DNA of 64,000 bases, from the NCBI GenBank assembly GCA_002702065.1, contig NZXX01000009.1:496001-560000 (forward strand), in the 5' to 3' direction. The position numbers were made by a program, and so were the translations under genes. Positions 33,022 through 40,995 of this stretch are shown in pieces. The notes below the pieces were generated by a model. That model had not been told where the DNA came from and did not search any database. It saw nothing but the letters and a program-made list of their open reading frames with translations. This DNA comes from Anaerolineaceae bacterium. Lineage in GTDB: Bacteria > Chloroflexota > Anaerolineae > Aggregatilineales > Phototrophicaceae. How positions within the stretch are numbered: the first letter of the stretch is position 1; each line of letters starts with the position of its first letter.

Positions 33022-33588
33022 ATGAACACACATGATCTGATGACCTTTCTGCTCACGCATTTTCTGCCGCGCTGGACTCTGGCGAACATGATTGGCTGGT
33101 CGCTGGGGTTGTATCTGGGCGGGGCGCTGCTCGGTGCGCTGAATGGCGTTGGCGGCGTGCTGGTCGGAGGGGCCGCCGCCGGGGCAGTGGTCGGCGCGGC
33201 ACAATGGCTGGTGCTGCGCTTCGAGCCGGGCCGCATTCATCCCCGGTGGGCGCTGTTGAGCGCGGCTGGTGGTGGACTGGCGACGCTGCCCGCCTACGCC
33301 GCCAGTGCGACGCTGGTGGCCGGACCACAGATCGGCTATTTTGCGGTCGGGGCGGTGTACGGCGGCATCTTCAGCAGCCTGCAATGGCTAGCGCTGCGGC
33401 GCAAGGACCCCGAACTGGGCTGGATGTGGATCGTCGCCAATGTGCTGGCGGGCGGCCTGTGCGGCTGCATGACGATGACCATGAGCCTGCCGGGGCTGCC
33501 GCTGGTGTGTTCGCCCGGCCCCGCCTTTTTCGGGCTGCTGACCGGCTGGGTGATGCCGTATGTTCGCCAGCCGAATTACGACTCCTGA
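33022..33588 (+). CDS. Multi-pass membrane protein, Gly/Ala-rich
   Basis: A 188-residue protein starting at ATG 33022 (MNTHDLMTFLLTHFLPRWTL). It has about five hydrophobic segments with many small residues (LGLYLGGALLGALNGVGGVL, GGAAAGAVVGAAQWLVLRFE, IGYFAVGAVYGGIFSSLQWL, NVLAGGLCGCMTMTMSLPGL). The pattern 'AQWLVLR...' and 'LQWLALRR' repeats, suggesting an internal duplication with each half ending in QW-L-x-LR. This arrangement is common in unannotated Chloroflexota and cyanobacterial membrane proteins. No function. It overlaps the convergent TIM-barrel gene by 13 bases. Confidence 0.7.
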   Translation: MNTHDLMTFLLTHFLPRWTLANMIGWSLGLYLGGALLGALNGVGGVLVGGAAAGAVVGAAQWLVLRFEPGRIHPRWALLSAAGGGLATLPAYAASATLVAGPQIGYFAVGAVYGGIFSSLQWLALRRKDPELGWMWIVANVLAGGLCGCMTMTMSLPGLPLVCSPGPAFFGLLTGWVMPYVRQPNYDS

Positions 33589-34541
33589 TCGGCCAGCATC
33601 GCTTCGATGGTTTCGCGCGCGCTGGCGAAGTATTCCGCATAACGCGCTTTCAGTTCCAGAATGAGATACCCCTCGAACCCGGCCAGCCGCTTGAACGCCT
33701 CGGCAATCGGGATGCTGCCCCAACCCGGTGGCAGATGCAGGTCGGCCTCACCATAGGGCGCACGCACGCCGCCTTCCTCGAAGCCCGCGTCCAGTTTGCC
33801 AAAGTTGTCATTCAGATGCAGATGCCGGGTTACAGGCGCTGCCTGCTCGACCGCTTCGAGATAATCAAATGACGGTACGGCATTGGCCGCCAGATACAGA
33901 TGCGCCAGATCAAGCGTCATGGCGACGTTGGGGTGATTGACGGCCTGAACCTGCGCGACAATCGGCGGGATGCGCAGCCGGGGATGATACAGCGGCAGGT
34001 CGGAATCCGGCTTGTTGTTGGCACGCATCAGGCGATATTCCCACAGGTGCGGGTCGCCATTTTCCATGCAGATCGTCACACCATGATCGGCGGCAAACGG
34101 GGCGATCTTTTGCAGCGACTCGACCTCGCGGGCCGCGCCGCGTGCCATGTCTTCGAGGCTGGGCATCGGATAAACCCCCGTGCGCACATACTCAATCGCC
34201 TGCAAGCCGCTGTGATACACCAGCACGGACGCATCGACCACGCTGCAAAACTCGATGCAGGCTTGCAGCACCGCGTAATCCATCGGCAGGTCGTAACCAA
34301 AGGCGAGATTGGTGCGGTTGGGCGCGTGAATGGTGCAGCGCAGGTCGTAGCGCTGCATCACCTGCTGGACCGAGCGCGACAACGCCGGGATCAACCGGCC
34401 ATTGAGGATCAGGTTCAGGTCGTGGATGCCGATCTCGACCAGTTGGTAACCTGCCGCCTGCGCGTAATCCAGCGCTTTTTCCAGTTCGGATAAATAGCCG
34501 TTGCTGGCCCCGATGCTGATCCCAATCGCCTGAACGTTCAT
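33576..34541 (-). CDS. Sugar phosphate isomerase/epimerase-like TIM barrel (AP endonuclease 2 superfamily)
   Basis: A 321-residue soluble TIM barrel of the xylose-isomerase-like family. Motifs: GISIGASNGYLSELEKALDY, DLRCTIHAPNRTNLAFGYDL, ASVLVYHSGLQAIEYV, GVTICMENGDPHLWEYRLM (metal Glu), HPNVAMTLDLAHLYLAANAV (metal Asp/His) and TRHLHLNDNFGKLDAGF, then GYLILELKARYAEYF. The metal-binding Glu/Asp/His residues look preserved, so it is probably an active divalent-metal isomerase. Substrate unknown. It stands alone. Confidence 0.85.
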   Translation of the reverse strand: MNVQAIGISIGASNGYLSELEKALDYAQAAGYQLVEIGIHDLNLILNGRLIPALSRSVQQVMQRYDLRCTIHAPNRTNLAFGYDLPMDYAVLQACIEFCSVVDASVLVYHSGLQAIEYVRTGVYPMPSLEDMARGAAREVESLQKIAPFAADHGVTICMENGDPHLWEYRLMRANNKPDSDLPLYHPRLRIPPIVAQVQAVNHPNVAMTLDLAHLYLAANAVPSFDYLEAVEQAAPVTRHLHLNDNFGKLDAGFEEGGVRAPYGEADLHLPPGWGSIPIAEAFKRLAGFEGYLILELKARYAEYFASARETIEAMLADQES

Positions 34542-34620
34542 TCATCATTTCCCATAAAATCCATTTGCAGCCCGATTATACAACCGGGAGCATACCGGGG
34601 AAATGTGTTCGACTGGTGCT

Positions 34621-35361
34621 TCAGGAAAGCGCGACGTACTCGCCAGATACATAACCGGCCTGACCCTGATAGCGAATCTGATACCAGCCATTCCGTTCAT
34701 CCAGCACCGCGTAGGTTTCATCACGGGCGATGCTGCCGATAGCGTCGTGGTCGGTGCCTGGCCCGGTGCGGACATTCAACACATCGACTGTGGCGTGCAG
34801 GCTGACCAACGGTTCGGCGGTTTCCGCCATTTCGTCCGGCGTGTAATCCTCCGCCAGCAGTTGTTCGATGAATGCTTGCGTTTCATCGTAACGTCCCTCA
34901 CCGATATGCCGGTAGCGGATATGGCCTGCCTTGTCGATCAGATAAATGGTCGGCCAGTAGCGGTTGTTATAGGCGCTCCAGGTTTCACGCTGATTATCCT
35001 GAAGCACCGGATAAGGCACATCCAGCCGGACCAGCGCGTCCTTGAGGTTGTTCAAATCCTGTTCATAGGCAAATTCGGGGTAGTGGTTGCCGATGACCAT
35101 CAGGCCATCATCACCGTAGGTATCGTACCACTCATGTACATGCGGCAGCGTACGAATACAGTTGATGCAGCCGAATGTCCACATGTGCAGCAGCACAACC
35201 TGGCCGCGCAGCGACTCAAGGCTCAGGGCCTGATCGGTGTTCAGCCATACACTATCATGAAGTTCGGGGGCAGGGCCAAAATCAGCCAGCGGGTCTGACT
35301 GGGAAAACACGAGCTGGCTGCCTGCGAGGCACACCAGCACAATGCCGAACCATCTCATCAT
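34621..35361 (-). CDS. Exported thioredoxin-like (TlpA/redoxin) domain fused to SH3 domain
   Basis: A 246-residue exported protein with signal peptide (MMRWFGIVLVCLAGSQLVFS). Residues 30-165 form a TlpA/DipZ-like thioredoxin fold with redox pair C65-I-N-C68 in LLHMWTFGCINCIRTLP, and cis-Pro region RYWPTIYLIDKAG. Residues 185-246 form a bacterial SH3 domain (LNVRTGPGTDHDAIGSIARD, RNGWYQIRYQGQAGYVSGE). GGAGGTGA precedes the ATG. The enzyme would reduce or oxidise extracytoplasmic disulfides while held on the wall by SH3 (inference). A different TlpA protein lies at 51861. Confidence 0.88.
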   Translation of the reverse strand: MMRWFGIVLVCLAGSQLVFSQSDPLADFGPAPELHDSVWLNTDQALSLESLRGQVVLLHMWTFGCINCIRTLPHVHEWYDTYGDDGLMVIGNHYPEFAYEQDLNNLKDALVRLDVPYPVLQDNQRETWSAYNNRYWPTIYLIDKAGHIRYRHIGEGRYDETQAFIEQLLAEDYTPDEMAETAEPLVSLHATVDVLNVRTGPGTDHDAIGSIARDETYAVLDERNGWYQIRYQGQAGYVSGEYVALS

Positions 35362-35454
35362 CGAGTCACCTCCTGATCAAGATGGTTCTGTCTTAACACG
35401 CAAATATTATGAGGCTATTACGTGTCGATATTTAGTTCGTGATGCTCAGATGGT

Positions 35455-35604
35455 CTAGCGCGAACGACGACGGTCTGGATTGGTACGAACTGGCACCGGC
35501 ACTTTCGCTCGTTCCGGCTGCCTTGGAGTCAGTGCGTCATCAAGATCTTTCAGCCACTCCCGAATACGCTGTTCCAGTTCGTCCCAGATGCTGCGCTTTG
35601 CCAT
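35455..35604 (-). CDS. Small basic protein (49 aa)
   Basis: A 49-residue protein starting at ATG 35604 with AAAGG upstream. The sequence MAKRSIWDELEQRIREWLKD starts a charged amphipathic helix, followed by a Pro/Arg-rich tail (LTPRQPERAKVPVPVRTNPD). Net positive tail suggests nucleic acid or membrane contact. Unrecognised; could be a small regulator. Confidence 0.5.
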   Translation of the reverse strand: MAKRSIWDELEQRIREWLKDLDDALTPRQPERAKVPVPVRTNPDRRRSR

Positions 35605-35659
35605 GACGCTGCCTTTCAATAACTTCGCCCTTATATGTGAAGGGCCTGCGTTGGGTAGT

Positions 35660-35704
35660 TGGGAAAACAAAACCCCTTTATCACATTTTATGACAAAGGG
35701 GTTT
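35660..35704 (-). terminator. Intrinsic terminator after tRNA-Ala
   Basis: Reverse-strand GAAACCCC..., read as arms 35670-35679 and 35695-35704 (AAACCCCTTT / AAAGGGGTTT), followed by TTGTTTTCC. Placed 16 bases after the tRNA 3' end. Confidence 0.7.
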
Positions 35705-35719
35705 CATCACTGCTTGTTG

Positions 35720-35792
35720 TGGACCTAAAGGGATTCGAACCCTTGACCTCTTCAATGCCATTGAAGCGCTCTCCCAGCTGAGCTATAGGCCC
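35720..35792 (-). tRNA. tRNA-Ala (GGC)
   Basis: A 73-nt cloverleaf: acceptor GGGCCTA paired to TAGGTCC (one G-T pair) plus discriminator A; D arm GCTC/GAGC; anticodon stem CTTCA/TGAAG around loop ATGGCAT, giving anticodon GGC; T arm AAGGG-TTCGAAT-CCCTT. CCA is not encoded. It has its own consensus promoter and terminator. Confidence 0.95.
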
Positions 35793-35804
35793 TCAGTGAG
35801 TGGG

Positions 35805-35833
35805 ATTTTAGACCCTACACTTCCCTATGTCAA
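35805..35833 (-). promoter_or_regulatory. Promoter of tRNA-Ala
   Basis: Reverse-strand TTGACA, 17-base spacer, TAAAAT; -10 ends 13 bases before the tRNA 5' end. Confidence 0.8.
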
Positions 35834-35912
35834 TACCAAGCATACTGTAAAACTTTTGATTTGAATATAGGGTATAGCGGGTTTCTAACGTAACCTTTAT
35901 AGGAAATTCGGG

Positions 35913-36506
35913 TTATGTCTCGGTCCAGCCGATTTCGACCAGCGCATTTTGCAGGGTTTCCAGTGGCAAGCCGATGACATTGGTCTCGCTGCCCTCGATA
36001 TGATCGACCGGTGAAAACTCCGGGTGCTGGATGGCATAGCTGCCCGCTTTGTCAAAGGGGTCGCCCGTCGCAATATAGGATTCAATCTCGGCGTCGGTGT
36101 AGTCGCGCATGTGCACTTCGGTGCAGGTCAGCCGGGTAATATGGCGCGGCGGATGATCCAGCCGGTGAAGCGTGAGGGCAGTACACACCCGATGCGTTCG
36201 CCCGCGCAGCCGCTTCAGAATATGCCGGGCTTCGTCCGCATCTTCCGGCTTGCCCAGAATATCGTCCCCATCAATCACAATCGTATCGGCAGCCAGGATC
36301 ACCGCCGGCGACGGCACCGCCCCGGCGACTGCGGCTGCTTTTTCGGCACTCAGGCGCTGGACATAGGTTTCGGCAGGCTCGCCATCGCGCCGGCTTTCAT
36401 CGACGGCTGGCTTGAGAATGGTGAAGACAATCCCCAACGACGCGAGCAGTTCGCGCCGTCGGGGGGAGCTGGAGGCAAGAACAAACAGCGGCTGAAACGT
36501 ATTCAT
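35913..36506 (-). CDS. maf: Maf-type nucleotide pyrophosphatase
   Basis: A 197-residue Maf/Ham1-superfamily enzyme that hydrolyses dTTP/UTP or modified nucleotides to the monophosphate. Signatures: FVLASSSPRRRELLASLGI (substrate loop SSPRR), TYVQRLSAEKAAAVAG (an ERLSxxKA variant), VILAADTIVIDGDDILGKPE (catalytic Asp in AADT) and GDPFDKAGSYAIQ (GxPxDKAGaYG-like). The final part EGSETNVIGLPLETLQNAL is typical. It lies 15 bases after the SlyD-like gene, so the two are probably cotranscribed. Confidence 0.93.
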   Translation of the reverse strand: MNTFQPLFVLASSSPRRRELLASLGIVFTILKPAVDESRRDGEPAETYVQRLSAEKAAAVAGAVPSPAVILAADTIVIDGDDILGKPEDADEARHILKRLRGRTHRVCTALTLHRLDHPPRHITRLTCTEVHMRDYTDAEIESYIATGDPFDKAGSYAIQHPEFSPVDHIEGSETNVIGLPLETLQNALVEIGWTET

Positions 36507-36521
36507 CCGGTGATCCGGCGA

Positions 36522-37010
36522 TCAGTGATCGTGATCTGCGTAATGAACGTGTCCGTGTGCCTGCTCGTCTTCGGTGGCTTCGCGCAGCGCCACGACCTCG
36601 ACGTCGTAGGTCAGGGTTTTCCCGGCCAGCGGTGGGTTAAAGTCCAGCGTCACCATGTCGTCGGTCAGGTTGGTGACGGTCGCGACATAGGTGTAGCCAT
36701 CCTCGTCCTCAACCTCGACTTCCAACCCTTCTTCCAGTTCGGTATCGATCGAGAGCAGCTCCCGTTCGAATTCATCGACATCTTCCGGGTCATAATCGCC
36801 ATAGGCCAGTTCCGGCGGCAGGGTGGCATGCAGGCGGTCACCCACGCGCTTGCCTTCCAGCAGCTCTTCCAGCCCAGGCACGATATTGCCTGCACCATGC
36901 AGGTACTCCAGTGGTTCGTCCATATCAACTCGTTCGACTTCTTCGCCGTCGACCGTTAGCACGTAAACGAGGCTGACAACCACGCCGTCAGTGATGGTAT
37001 CTACTGCCAT
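36522..37010 (-). CDS. SlyD-like FKBP-type peptidyl-prolyl isomerase
   Basis: A 162-residue FKBP chaperone-isomerase: GVVVSLVYVLTVDGEEVERV (first strand), EPLEYLHGAGNIVPGLEELL (active-site FKBP half), EGKRVGDRLHATLPPELAYG, an insert-in-flap domain (ELEEGLEVEVEDEDGYTYVA), DFNPPLAGKTLTYDVEVVAL and a His-rich tail (HGHVHYADHDH) like the nickel-binding tail of SlyD. ATG 37010 with GAGGAG 6 bases before is chosen. It helps proline-limited folding and may handle metal. Its leader holds a terminator-like hairpin (37031-37048). Confidence 0.93.
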   Translation of the reverse strand: MAVDTITDGVVVSLVYVLTVDGEEVERVDMDEPLEYLHGAGNIVPGLEELLEGKRVGDRLHATLPPELAYGDYDPEDVDEFERELLSIDTELEEGLEVEVEDEDGYTYVATVTNLTDDMVTLDFNPPLAGKTLTYDVEVVALREATEDEQAHGHVHYADHDH

Positions 37011-37026
37011 CATCCGCTCCTCATAC

Positions 37027-37048
37027 AAAAGCCCCGTTTATTCGGGGC
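37027..37048 (-). promoter_or_regulatory. Terminator-like hairpin in the SlyD leader (possible attenuator)
   Basis: Reverse-strand GCCCCG-6-CGGGGC followed by TTTTG, then the ribosome site of the FKBP gene. TATAAT (37061-37066) lies just upstream, so a transcript would begin only a few bases before the stem. It may attenuate or protect the mRNA; it could also simply stop antisense transcription. Confidence 0.4.
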
Positions 37049-37140
37049 ATTATGGTAGTCATTATAATCATACGAAAACTGAATTGGAATGGGCGACCAA
37101 CCGACATTTCCCCCGTTGCTGCTGTCTGACGATATTCTGT

Positions 37141-37146
37141 TATAAT
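37141..37146 (+). promoter_or_regulatory. Possible -10 box (TATAAT)
   Basis: Perfect TATAAT 22 bases before the TIR-SH3 start at 37168; the best -35 candidate, TTGCTG, sits at a long 19-base spacing. Confidence 0.35.
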
Positions 37147-37167
37147 AACGCCAACCAGCCCGCCAAT

Positions 37168-37938
37168 ATGGTCATGATTCTGATGCCCGTGCAAAACAGC
37201 GTATTTATCAGTTACCGGCGCAGCCCCAGCAAATGGCTGGCACGCCTTATGTTTCATGACCTGACCGCCCACGGCTATGATGTCTTTCTGGATGTCGAAA
37301 ATCTGGGGCCGGGACGGTTTGGCGAGGCGATCCTGCGTCAGATCGAGGCGCGCGCTCACTTCATCCTGCTGATTGAACGCGGCACCCTGGAGCGCTGTGT
37401 CGACCCGGAAGACTGGCTGCGACGCGAGATCGAACACGCGCTGGATACGCAGCGCAATGTGATACCCGTGACGGTCGAGCGCTATCTGTTTGCCGAAGAT
37501 GCCGCCTACCTGACCGGCAAACTGGCACAGCTGCCCGACTATCAGGCGCTGCCACTCGACTATCTGTTTTTTGACCCGGCGATGGAACGCTTGCGCACCG
37601 TCTTTTTGCAGCAGCCATTCCACGGCGCGCTGGCACCCACCCCGACACCCGAGCAGCCCATCATCGCCCAGCAGTCGGACGCAGCCCAGATTTCGTTCCA
37701 GCCAACCGGTTATCAGGCATCGGTCACCGTGCCAGCCCTGAACGTCCGCTTTGGCCCCGGCATGAACTTCCCCCAGGTCAACGTGATACGGCAAGGCACC
37801 CAGGCTGAAATTCTGGGGCGCAATGCGGACAGCACCTGGTGGCGCGTCAAAGCCGGTGACAAGCACGGCTGGGTGATCGGCCACTTTGTCGATCTGCCAC
37901 CAAACATTGAGGTAGCGCAAGTGCCGGTTGATGACTGA
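37168..37938 (+). CDS. TIR domain - bacterial SH3 domain protein
   Basis: A 256-residue protein without signal peptide or membrane helix. Residues about 8-145 form a TIR domain (QNSVFISYRRSPSKWLARLM, HDLTAHGYDVFLDVENLGPG, HFILLIERGTLERCVDPEDW, LRREIEHALDTQRNVIPVTV). Many bacterial TIR domains cleave or modify NAD+; the conserved Glu region EDWLRREIEHA is present. A short Thr/Pro linker (APTPTPEQP) leads to an SH3b domain (about 185-250: VPALNVRFGPGMNFPQVNVI, WWRVKAGDKHGWVIGHFV). The ATG could be 37168, 37174 or 37183. Ligand of the SH3 domain inside the cell is unclear. Confidence 0.85.
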   Translation: MVMILMPVQNSVFISYRRSPSKWLARLMFHDLTAHGYDVFLDVENLGPGRFGEAILRQIEARAHFILLIERGTLERCVDPEDWLRREIEHALDTQRNVIPVTVERYLFAEDAAYLTGKLAQLPDYQALPLDYLFFDPAMERLRTVFLQQPFHGALAPTPTPEQPIIAQQSDAAQISFQPTGYQASVTVPALNVRFGPGMNFPQVNVIRQGTQAEILGRNADSTWWRVKAGDKHGWVIGHFVDLPPNIEVAQVPVDD

Positions 37939-38039
37939 CGTTGCTGCCGCGACGGACACCCGTCATTTTTCCAGTTTCCCCGCTTTTATTTTTGTGCAAA
38001 AATATTCTGATCGTCTGGCTCCTGTCTGATTAAAGTCCC

Positions 38040-38045
38040 TATAAT
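38040..38045 (+). promoter_or_regulatory. Possible -10 box (TATAAT)
   Basis: Perfect TATAAT about 28 bases before the antiporter start at 38074; no matching -35 hexamer. Confidence 0.35.
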
Positions 38046-38073
38046 CGAATAGCCGCAGAGGTTTCACCGCACC

Positions 38074-39678
38074 ATGTCTGAACTCGTGCTGGGTATGGGG
38101 TTGATTGCCATTGTTCTGACGGTTTCGGCGCTGGCGTCCGGCCTGGTGGAACGTGCGCCGCTGTCTTTTCCGCTGATTTTTCTTGGGCTGGGTTTTCTGC
38201 TGGGTGAAACCGGACTTGGCGTCATCGAGATGGATACCCATAATCCGGTGCTGGAAGCAGTCGCGACGATCAGTCTGTCGCTGGTGCTGTTTCTCGACGC
38301 GGTGCAGGTGCAGGTCGATGAACTCCGGCGCGACTGGCACATCCCCTTTTTAACCCTCATTCCCGGTACGCTGCTGGTGATTGGCGGCATTGCGGTGGCA
38401 TCCTATGTGCTGCTGGGCACCACCCCGGTGCAATCGCTGCTGCTGGGCGCGATCCTCGCCTCGACGGACCCCGTGGTGCTGCGCGACATCATCCGTGACG
38501 AACGGGTGCCGCGTTCCATCCGCCGGGCGCTCGGCATCGAAGCCGGGATGAACGATATCGTCGTGCTGCCCATCGTGCTGGTGCTGATCGCTGTGCTGAC
38601 GGAGCGCATCAGCGGGGCCAGCGACCTGATGGGTTTTATCGTGCGCGTCCTGCTGCTCAGTCCGTTCGTGGGGCTGGTGGTGGGGGGCGTGGGCGCGCGC
38701 CTGATGGGTGCGGCGGACCAGCGCTATAATATCCGTTCAGAATATCAGGCGATGTATGGCATCGGGCTGGTGCTGGCGGCGTTTTATGCCGGGACAGCCA
38801 TTAACGGGGATGGCTTTCTGGCCGCCTTTTTCGCCGGGCTGGCCGTGACGTTGTTCAATGTGTCGCTGTGCCAGTGTTTCCTGGAGTACGGCGAAGTCAC
38901 CGCCGAAATGATGATGCTGCTGGCGTTTGTGCTGTTCGGTGCTGTGCTGTCGACCCTGCTGGGGACGCTGGCTTTCTGGCCGGTATTCGCGCTGGCCGTG
39001 CTGGAGATCGCCGTCATCCGTCCGGCGGCGCTGATGCTGGTTTTGCAACGCGCTTACATGAGCAATCTGGCACGCCTGTTTATTGGCTGGTTCGGGCCGC
39101 GCGGCCTCAATTCGCTGCTGCTGGGGCTGCTGGTGGTGCAGGCCGGTGCGCCCGATGCCGAACATCTGCTGGCAATTACCGGGCTGGTGGTCGTCACCTC
39201 CGTAATCGTACATGGTATCTCGGCCACGCCCGTATCCGGCTGGTATGGCCGCCGCGTCGCCAGTGCGGAATCCACCTTGCAGGAAGAACGCGAAAGCACG
39301 TTTACAGGGCTGTTCGAGCCGGAAGCTACCGAAATAGACCGCAACACCGTCGATGAACTGGCGGCGATGCTCGAAAGCGAGTCGCCGCCGCTGGTACTGG
39401 ATGTCCGTTCGCGAGCGCATTACGAACGTGATGCCGGACAGATTCCGGGTAGTGTGCGGGTGCCGCCCGATCTGATTGAAGAATGGGCAGCGGATCAACC
39501 GCGTGATCGCAGAATTGTGGCGTACTGCACCTGCCCGAACGAAGCATCCAGTGGCCGCGCCGCCCGTCAACTGCGCGCTATGGGTTTCGATGCGCGGGCG
39601 CTGCTGGGTGGTTACAACGCCTGGGAAGCCAGCTATCCGGTAGAACCCAAGGGGTTGGTGCCCATAGCACCCGCGTAA
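38074..39678 (+). CDS. CPA1/NhaP-type cation:proton antiporter with C-terminal rhodanese domain
   Basis: A 534-residue protein. Residues 1-400 contain about 12 helices of a Na+(K+)/H+ antiporter: APLSFPLIFLGLGFLLGETG, LVLFLDAVQVQVDELRRDW, LLLGAILASTDPVVLRDIIR (STDPV motif) and RALGIEAGMNDIVVLPIVLV (E..xND motif, ion site). Residues 425-530 form a rhodanese domain (LVLDVRSRAHYERDAGQIPG, RIVAYCTCPNEASSGRAARQ, ALLGGYNAWEA), with active-site Cys in AYC. GAGGT lies 10 bases before the ATG. A fusion of antiporter and sulfurtransferase suggests control by sulfur or redox state (inference). Confidence 0.9.
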   Translation: MSELVLGMGLIAIVLTVSALASGLVERAPLSFPLIFLGLGFLLGETGLGVIEMDTHNPVLEAVATISLSLVLFLDAVQVQVDELRRDWHIPFLTLIPGTLLVIGGIAVASYVLLGTTPVQSLLLGAILASTDPVVLRDIIRDERVPRSIRRALGIEAGMNDIVVLPIVLVLIAVLTERISGASDLMGFIVRVLLLSPFVGLVVGGVGARLMGAADQRYNIRSEYQAMYGIGLVLAAFYAGTAINGDGFLAAFFAGLAVTLFNVSLCQCFLEYGEVTAEMMMLLAFVLFGAVLSTLLGTLAFWPVFALAVLEIAVIRPAALMLVLQRAYMSNLARLFIGWFGPRGLNSLLLGLLVVQAGAPDAEHLLAITGLVVVTSVIVHGISATPVSGWYGRRVASAESTLQEERESTFTGLFEPEATEIDRNTVDELAAMLESESPPLVLDVRSRAHYERDAGQIPGSVRVPPDLIEEWAADQPRDRRIVAYCTCPNEASSGRAARQLRAMGFDARALLGGYNAWEASYPVEPKGLVPIAPA

Positions 39679-39696
39679 GCGCCACTGCCTGCCATG

Positions 39697-39713
39697 CCTG
39701 CCGGGCAGGTTTT
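39697..39713 (+). terminator. Possible weak terminator of the antiporter gene
   Basis: Stem CCTGC/GCAGG with loop CGG, then TTTTC, 18 bases after the antiporter stop; short stem, so only tentative. Confidence 0.4.
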
Positions 39714-39722
39714 CAGCAACGC

Positions 39723-39947
39723 TCATGGTTTCTGGCGGCTTCTGTGGGTCGCAGCCGGGAATGTGGTATGACCCTGGTTCAACGCCCTGAGCCGCGTGAG
39801 AAACGCGTTCAGGACACGGCGTGCGCTGGTGATGACAGCCATGTCCACTAGCGGCAGGTGATGCGTGCGCCACCGGTTTCCACGCCACGCGATCAATGTC
39901 CGTTGGCGTTCTCTACCGAGTTCCAGCAATTCATCCGGGTTGATCAT
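39723..39947 (-). CDS. Hypothetical small protein (74 aa)
   Basis: A 74-residue basic protein starting at ATG 39947 with AAAGGA upstream: MINPDELLELGRERQRTLIA then WRGNRWRTHHLPLVDMAVIT, SARRVLNAFLTRLRALNQGH, TTFPAATHRSRQKP. Two predicted helices and high Arg/His content; no family recognised. TTGACA lies upstream (39984-39989) but its partner -10 (TAGCCA) is poor. Confidence 0.45.
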   Translation of the reverse strand: MINPDELLELGRERQRTLIAWRGNRWRTHHLPLVDMAVITSARRVLNAFLTRLRALNQGHTTFPAATHRSRQKP

Positions 39948-40106
39948 TGTGATTTTCCTTTGGCTAGACGAGTCGTTGTCGTATGTCAAACAGACGTGCG
40001 GAACCACCGCAGCAGCCAATATGCTGTGCTCCACACAGTCGGGCGATGGCTATAGGGTTGTCACACTAAAAGAACAGTTAGGTGGTCACCGTTGTGGCAG
40101 CCGGCG

Positions 40107-40964
40107 CTAGTACAGGTCGGGTGCCTGATCGGGAATTTTTTCTACTGGAAGCTGAATTTCGGTAATGGCTTGTTCAGGTGTGTCGGACTCCGATGGCACA
40201 CGCAGGAAGATTTCAAGACCTGGCCCAGCCATACGATAACCGCCAGTTTCCATCCAGATCCCCAGCGCGCCGTAGCGGAATGGGTTTTGATCGGGTCCGC
40301 CGAGGCGAATGATGGTCGCCATACTGCTGACCGCCGGGATGGTACGCACCGTCAGCGTGTGCCCGCCCACCATGAATGTCTCGTCAACAGCATCTGTGAG
40401 GAAGTAGCCCAGCTCGAAATCGAGATTTTCCCACTCGAAGTTTTCCGAATGGGTGATGACCGCCGGGCTGCCAAGCCGGTTGCGACCTACATGCGACGGC
40501 AGCGCATCGCGCAGCTCGAACACCAGATCACGCGCCGCCTCGAATGACGCGAATGTTTGGCGCACGGCCAGAAACGGCTGTGCCGGGACGGACTTGAGCA
40601 CGATGTCATGCCCCTGTCGCAAGCCTTCGGTGTCGATCAACTTGATCCGGGATTCGACACGTCTGAGCCGTTCGACTTCATCACGCAGTGTCTGTTCGAT
40701 CTGGGCTTTTCGCAGCGCCAGCATGCCGCGAATTTCATCTTCCGAGATGTCATCATCGAGCAGGCGTTGAATCTGGTCGAGCGCCAGCCCCATGTCCTTG
40801 AGGGCCAGAATGCGATTGAGGCGCGGCAGCTGTTCGACGGAGTAATACCGGTAGCCGGTAAACCGATCAATGCGGGCGGGTTTGAGGAGACCAACCTCGT
40901 CATAATAGCGCAGCAATGTGCTGGAAACCTGCGCAATCTTGGAAAATTCGCCAATTTTGAACAC
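40107..40964 (-). CDS. MerR family regulator with GyrI-like effector domain
   Basis: A 285-residue transcription regulator. An N-terminal winged-helix (FKIGEFSKIAQVSSTLLRYY, DEVGLLKPARIDRFTGYRYY, QLPRLNRILALKDMGLALDQ) is followed by a coiled-coil dimerisation helix (ALRKAQIEQTLRDEVERLRR) and a GyrI/BmrR-like ligand-binding domain (about 125-285: ILKSVPAQPFLAVRQTF, LGSPAVITHSENFEWENLDF, ELGYFLTDAVDETFMVGGHT). The start is GTG 40964 preceded by GGGGAGG. Its own promoter (40996-41026) has the typical MerR operator inside a 19-bp spacer, so autoregulation is likely. It probably binds an organic effector. Confidence 0.9.
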   Translation of the reverse strand: MFKIGEFSKIAQVSSTLLRYYDEVGLLKPARIDRFTGYRYYSVEQLPRLNRILALKDMGLALDQIQRLLDDDISEDEIRGMLALRKAQIEQTLRDEVERLRRVESRIKLIDTEGLRQGHDIVLKSVPAQPFLAVRQTFASFEAARDLVFELRDALPSHVGRNRLGSPAVITHSENFEWENLDFELGYFLTDAVDETFMVGGHTLTVRTIPAVSSMATIIRLGGPDQNPFRYGALGIWMETGGYRMAGPGLEIFLRVPSESDTPEQAITEIQLPVEKIPDQAPDLY

Positions 40965-40995
40965 GGCCTGCCTCCCCTTCCATCGATATGGAATC

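Noticed and set aside
38737..39888. 383-codon reverse open frame over the antiporter-rhodanese gene
   Set aside because: The plus-strand protein is a recognisable antiporter; the reverse frame is Gln/His/Arg-rich with no motif.
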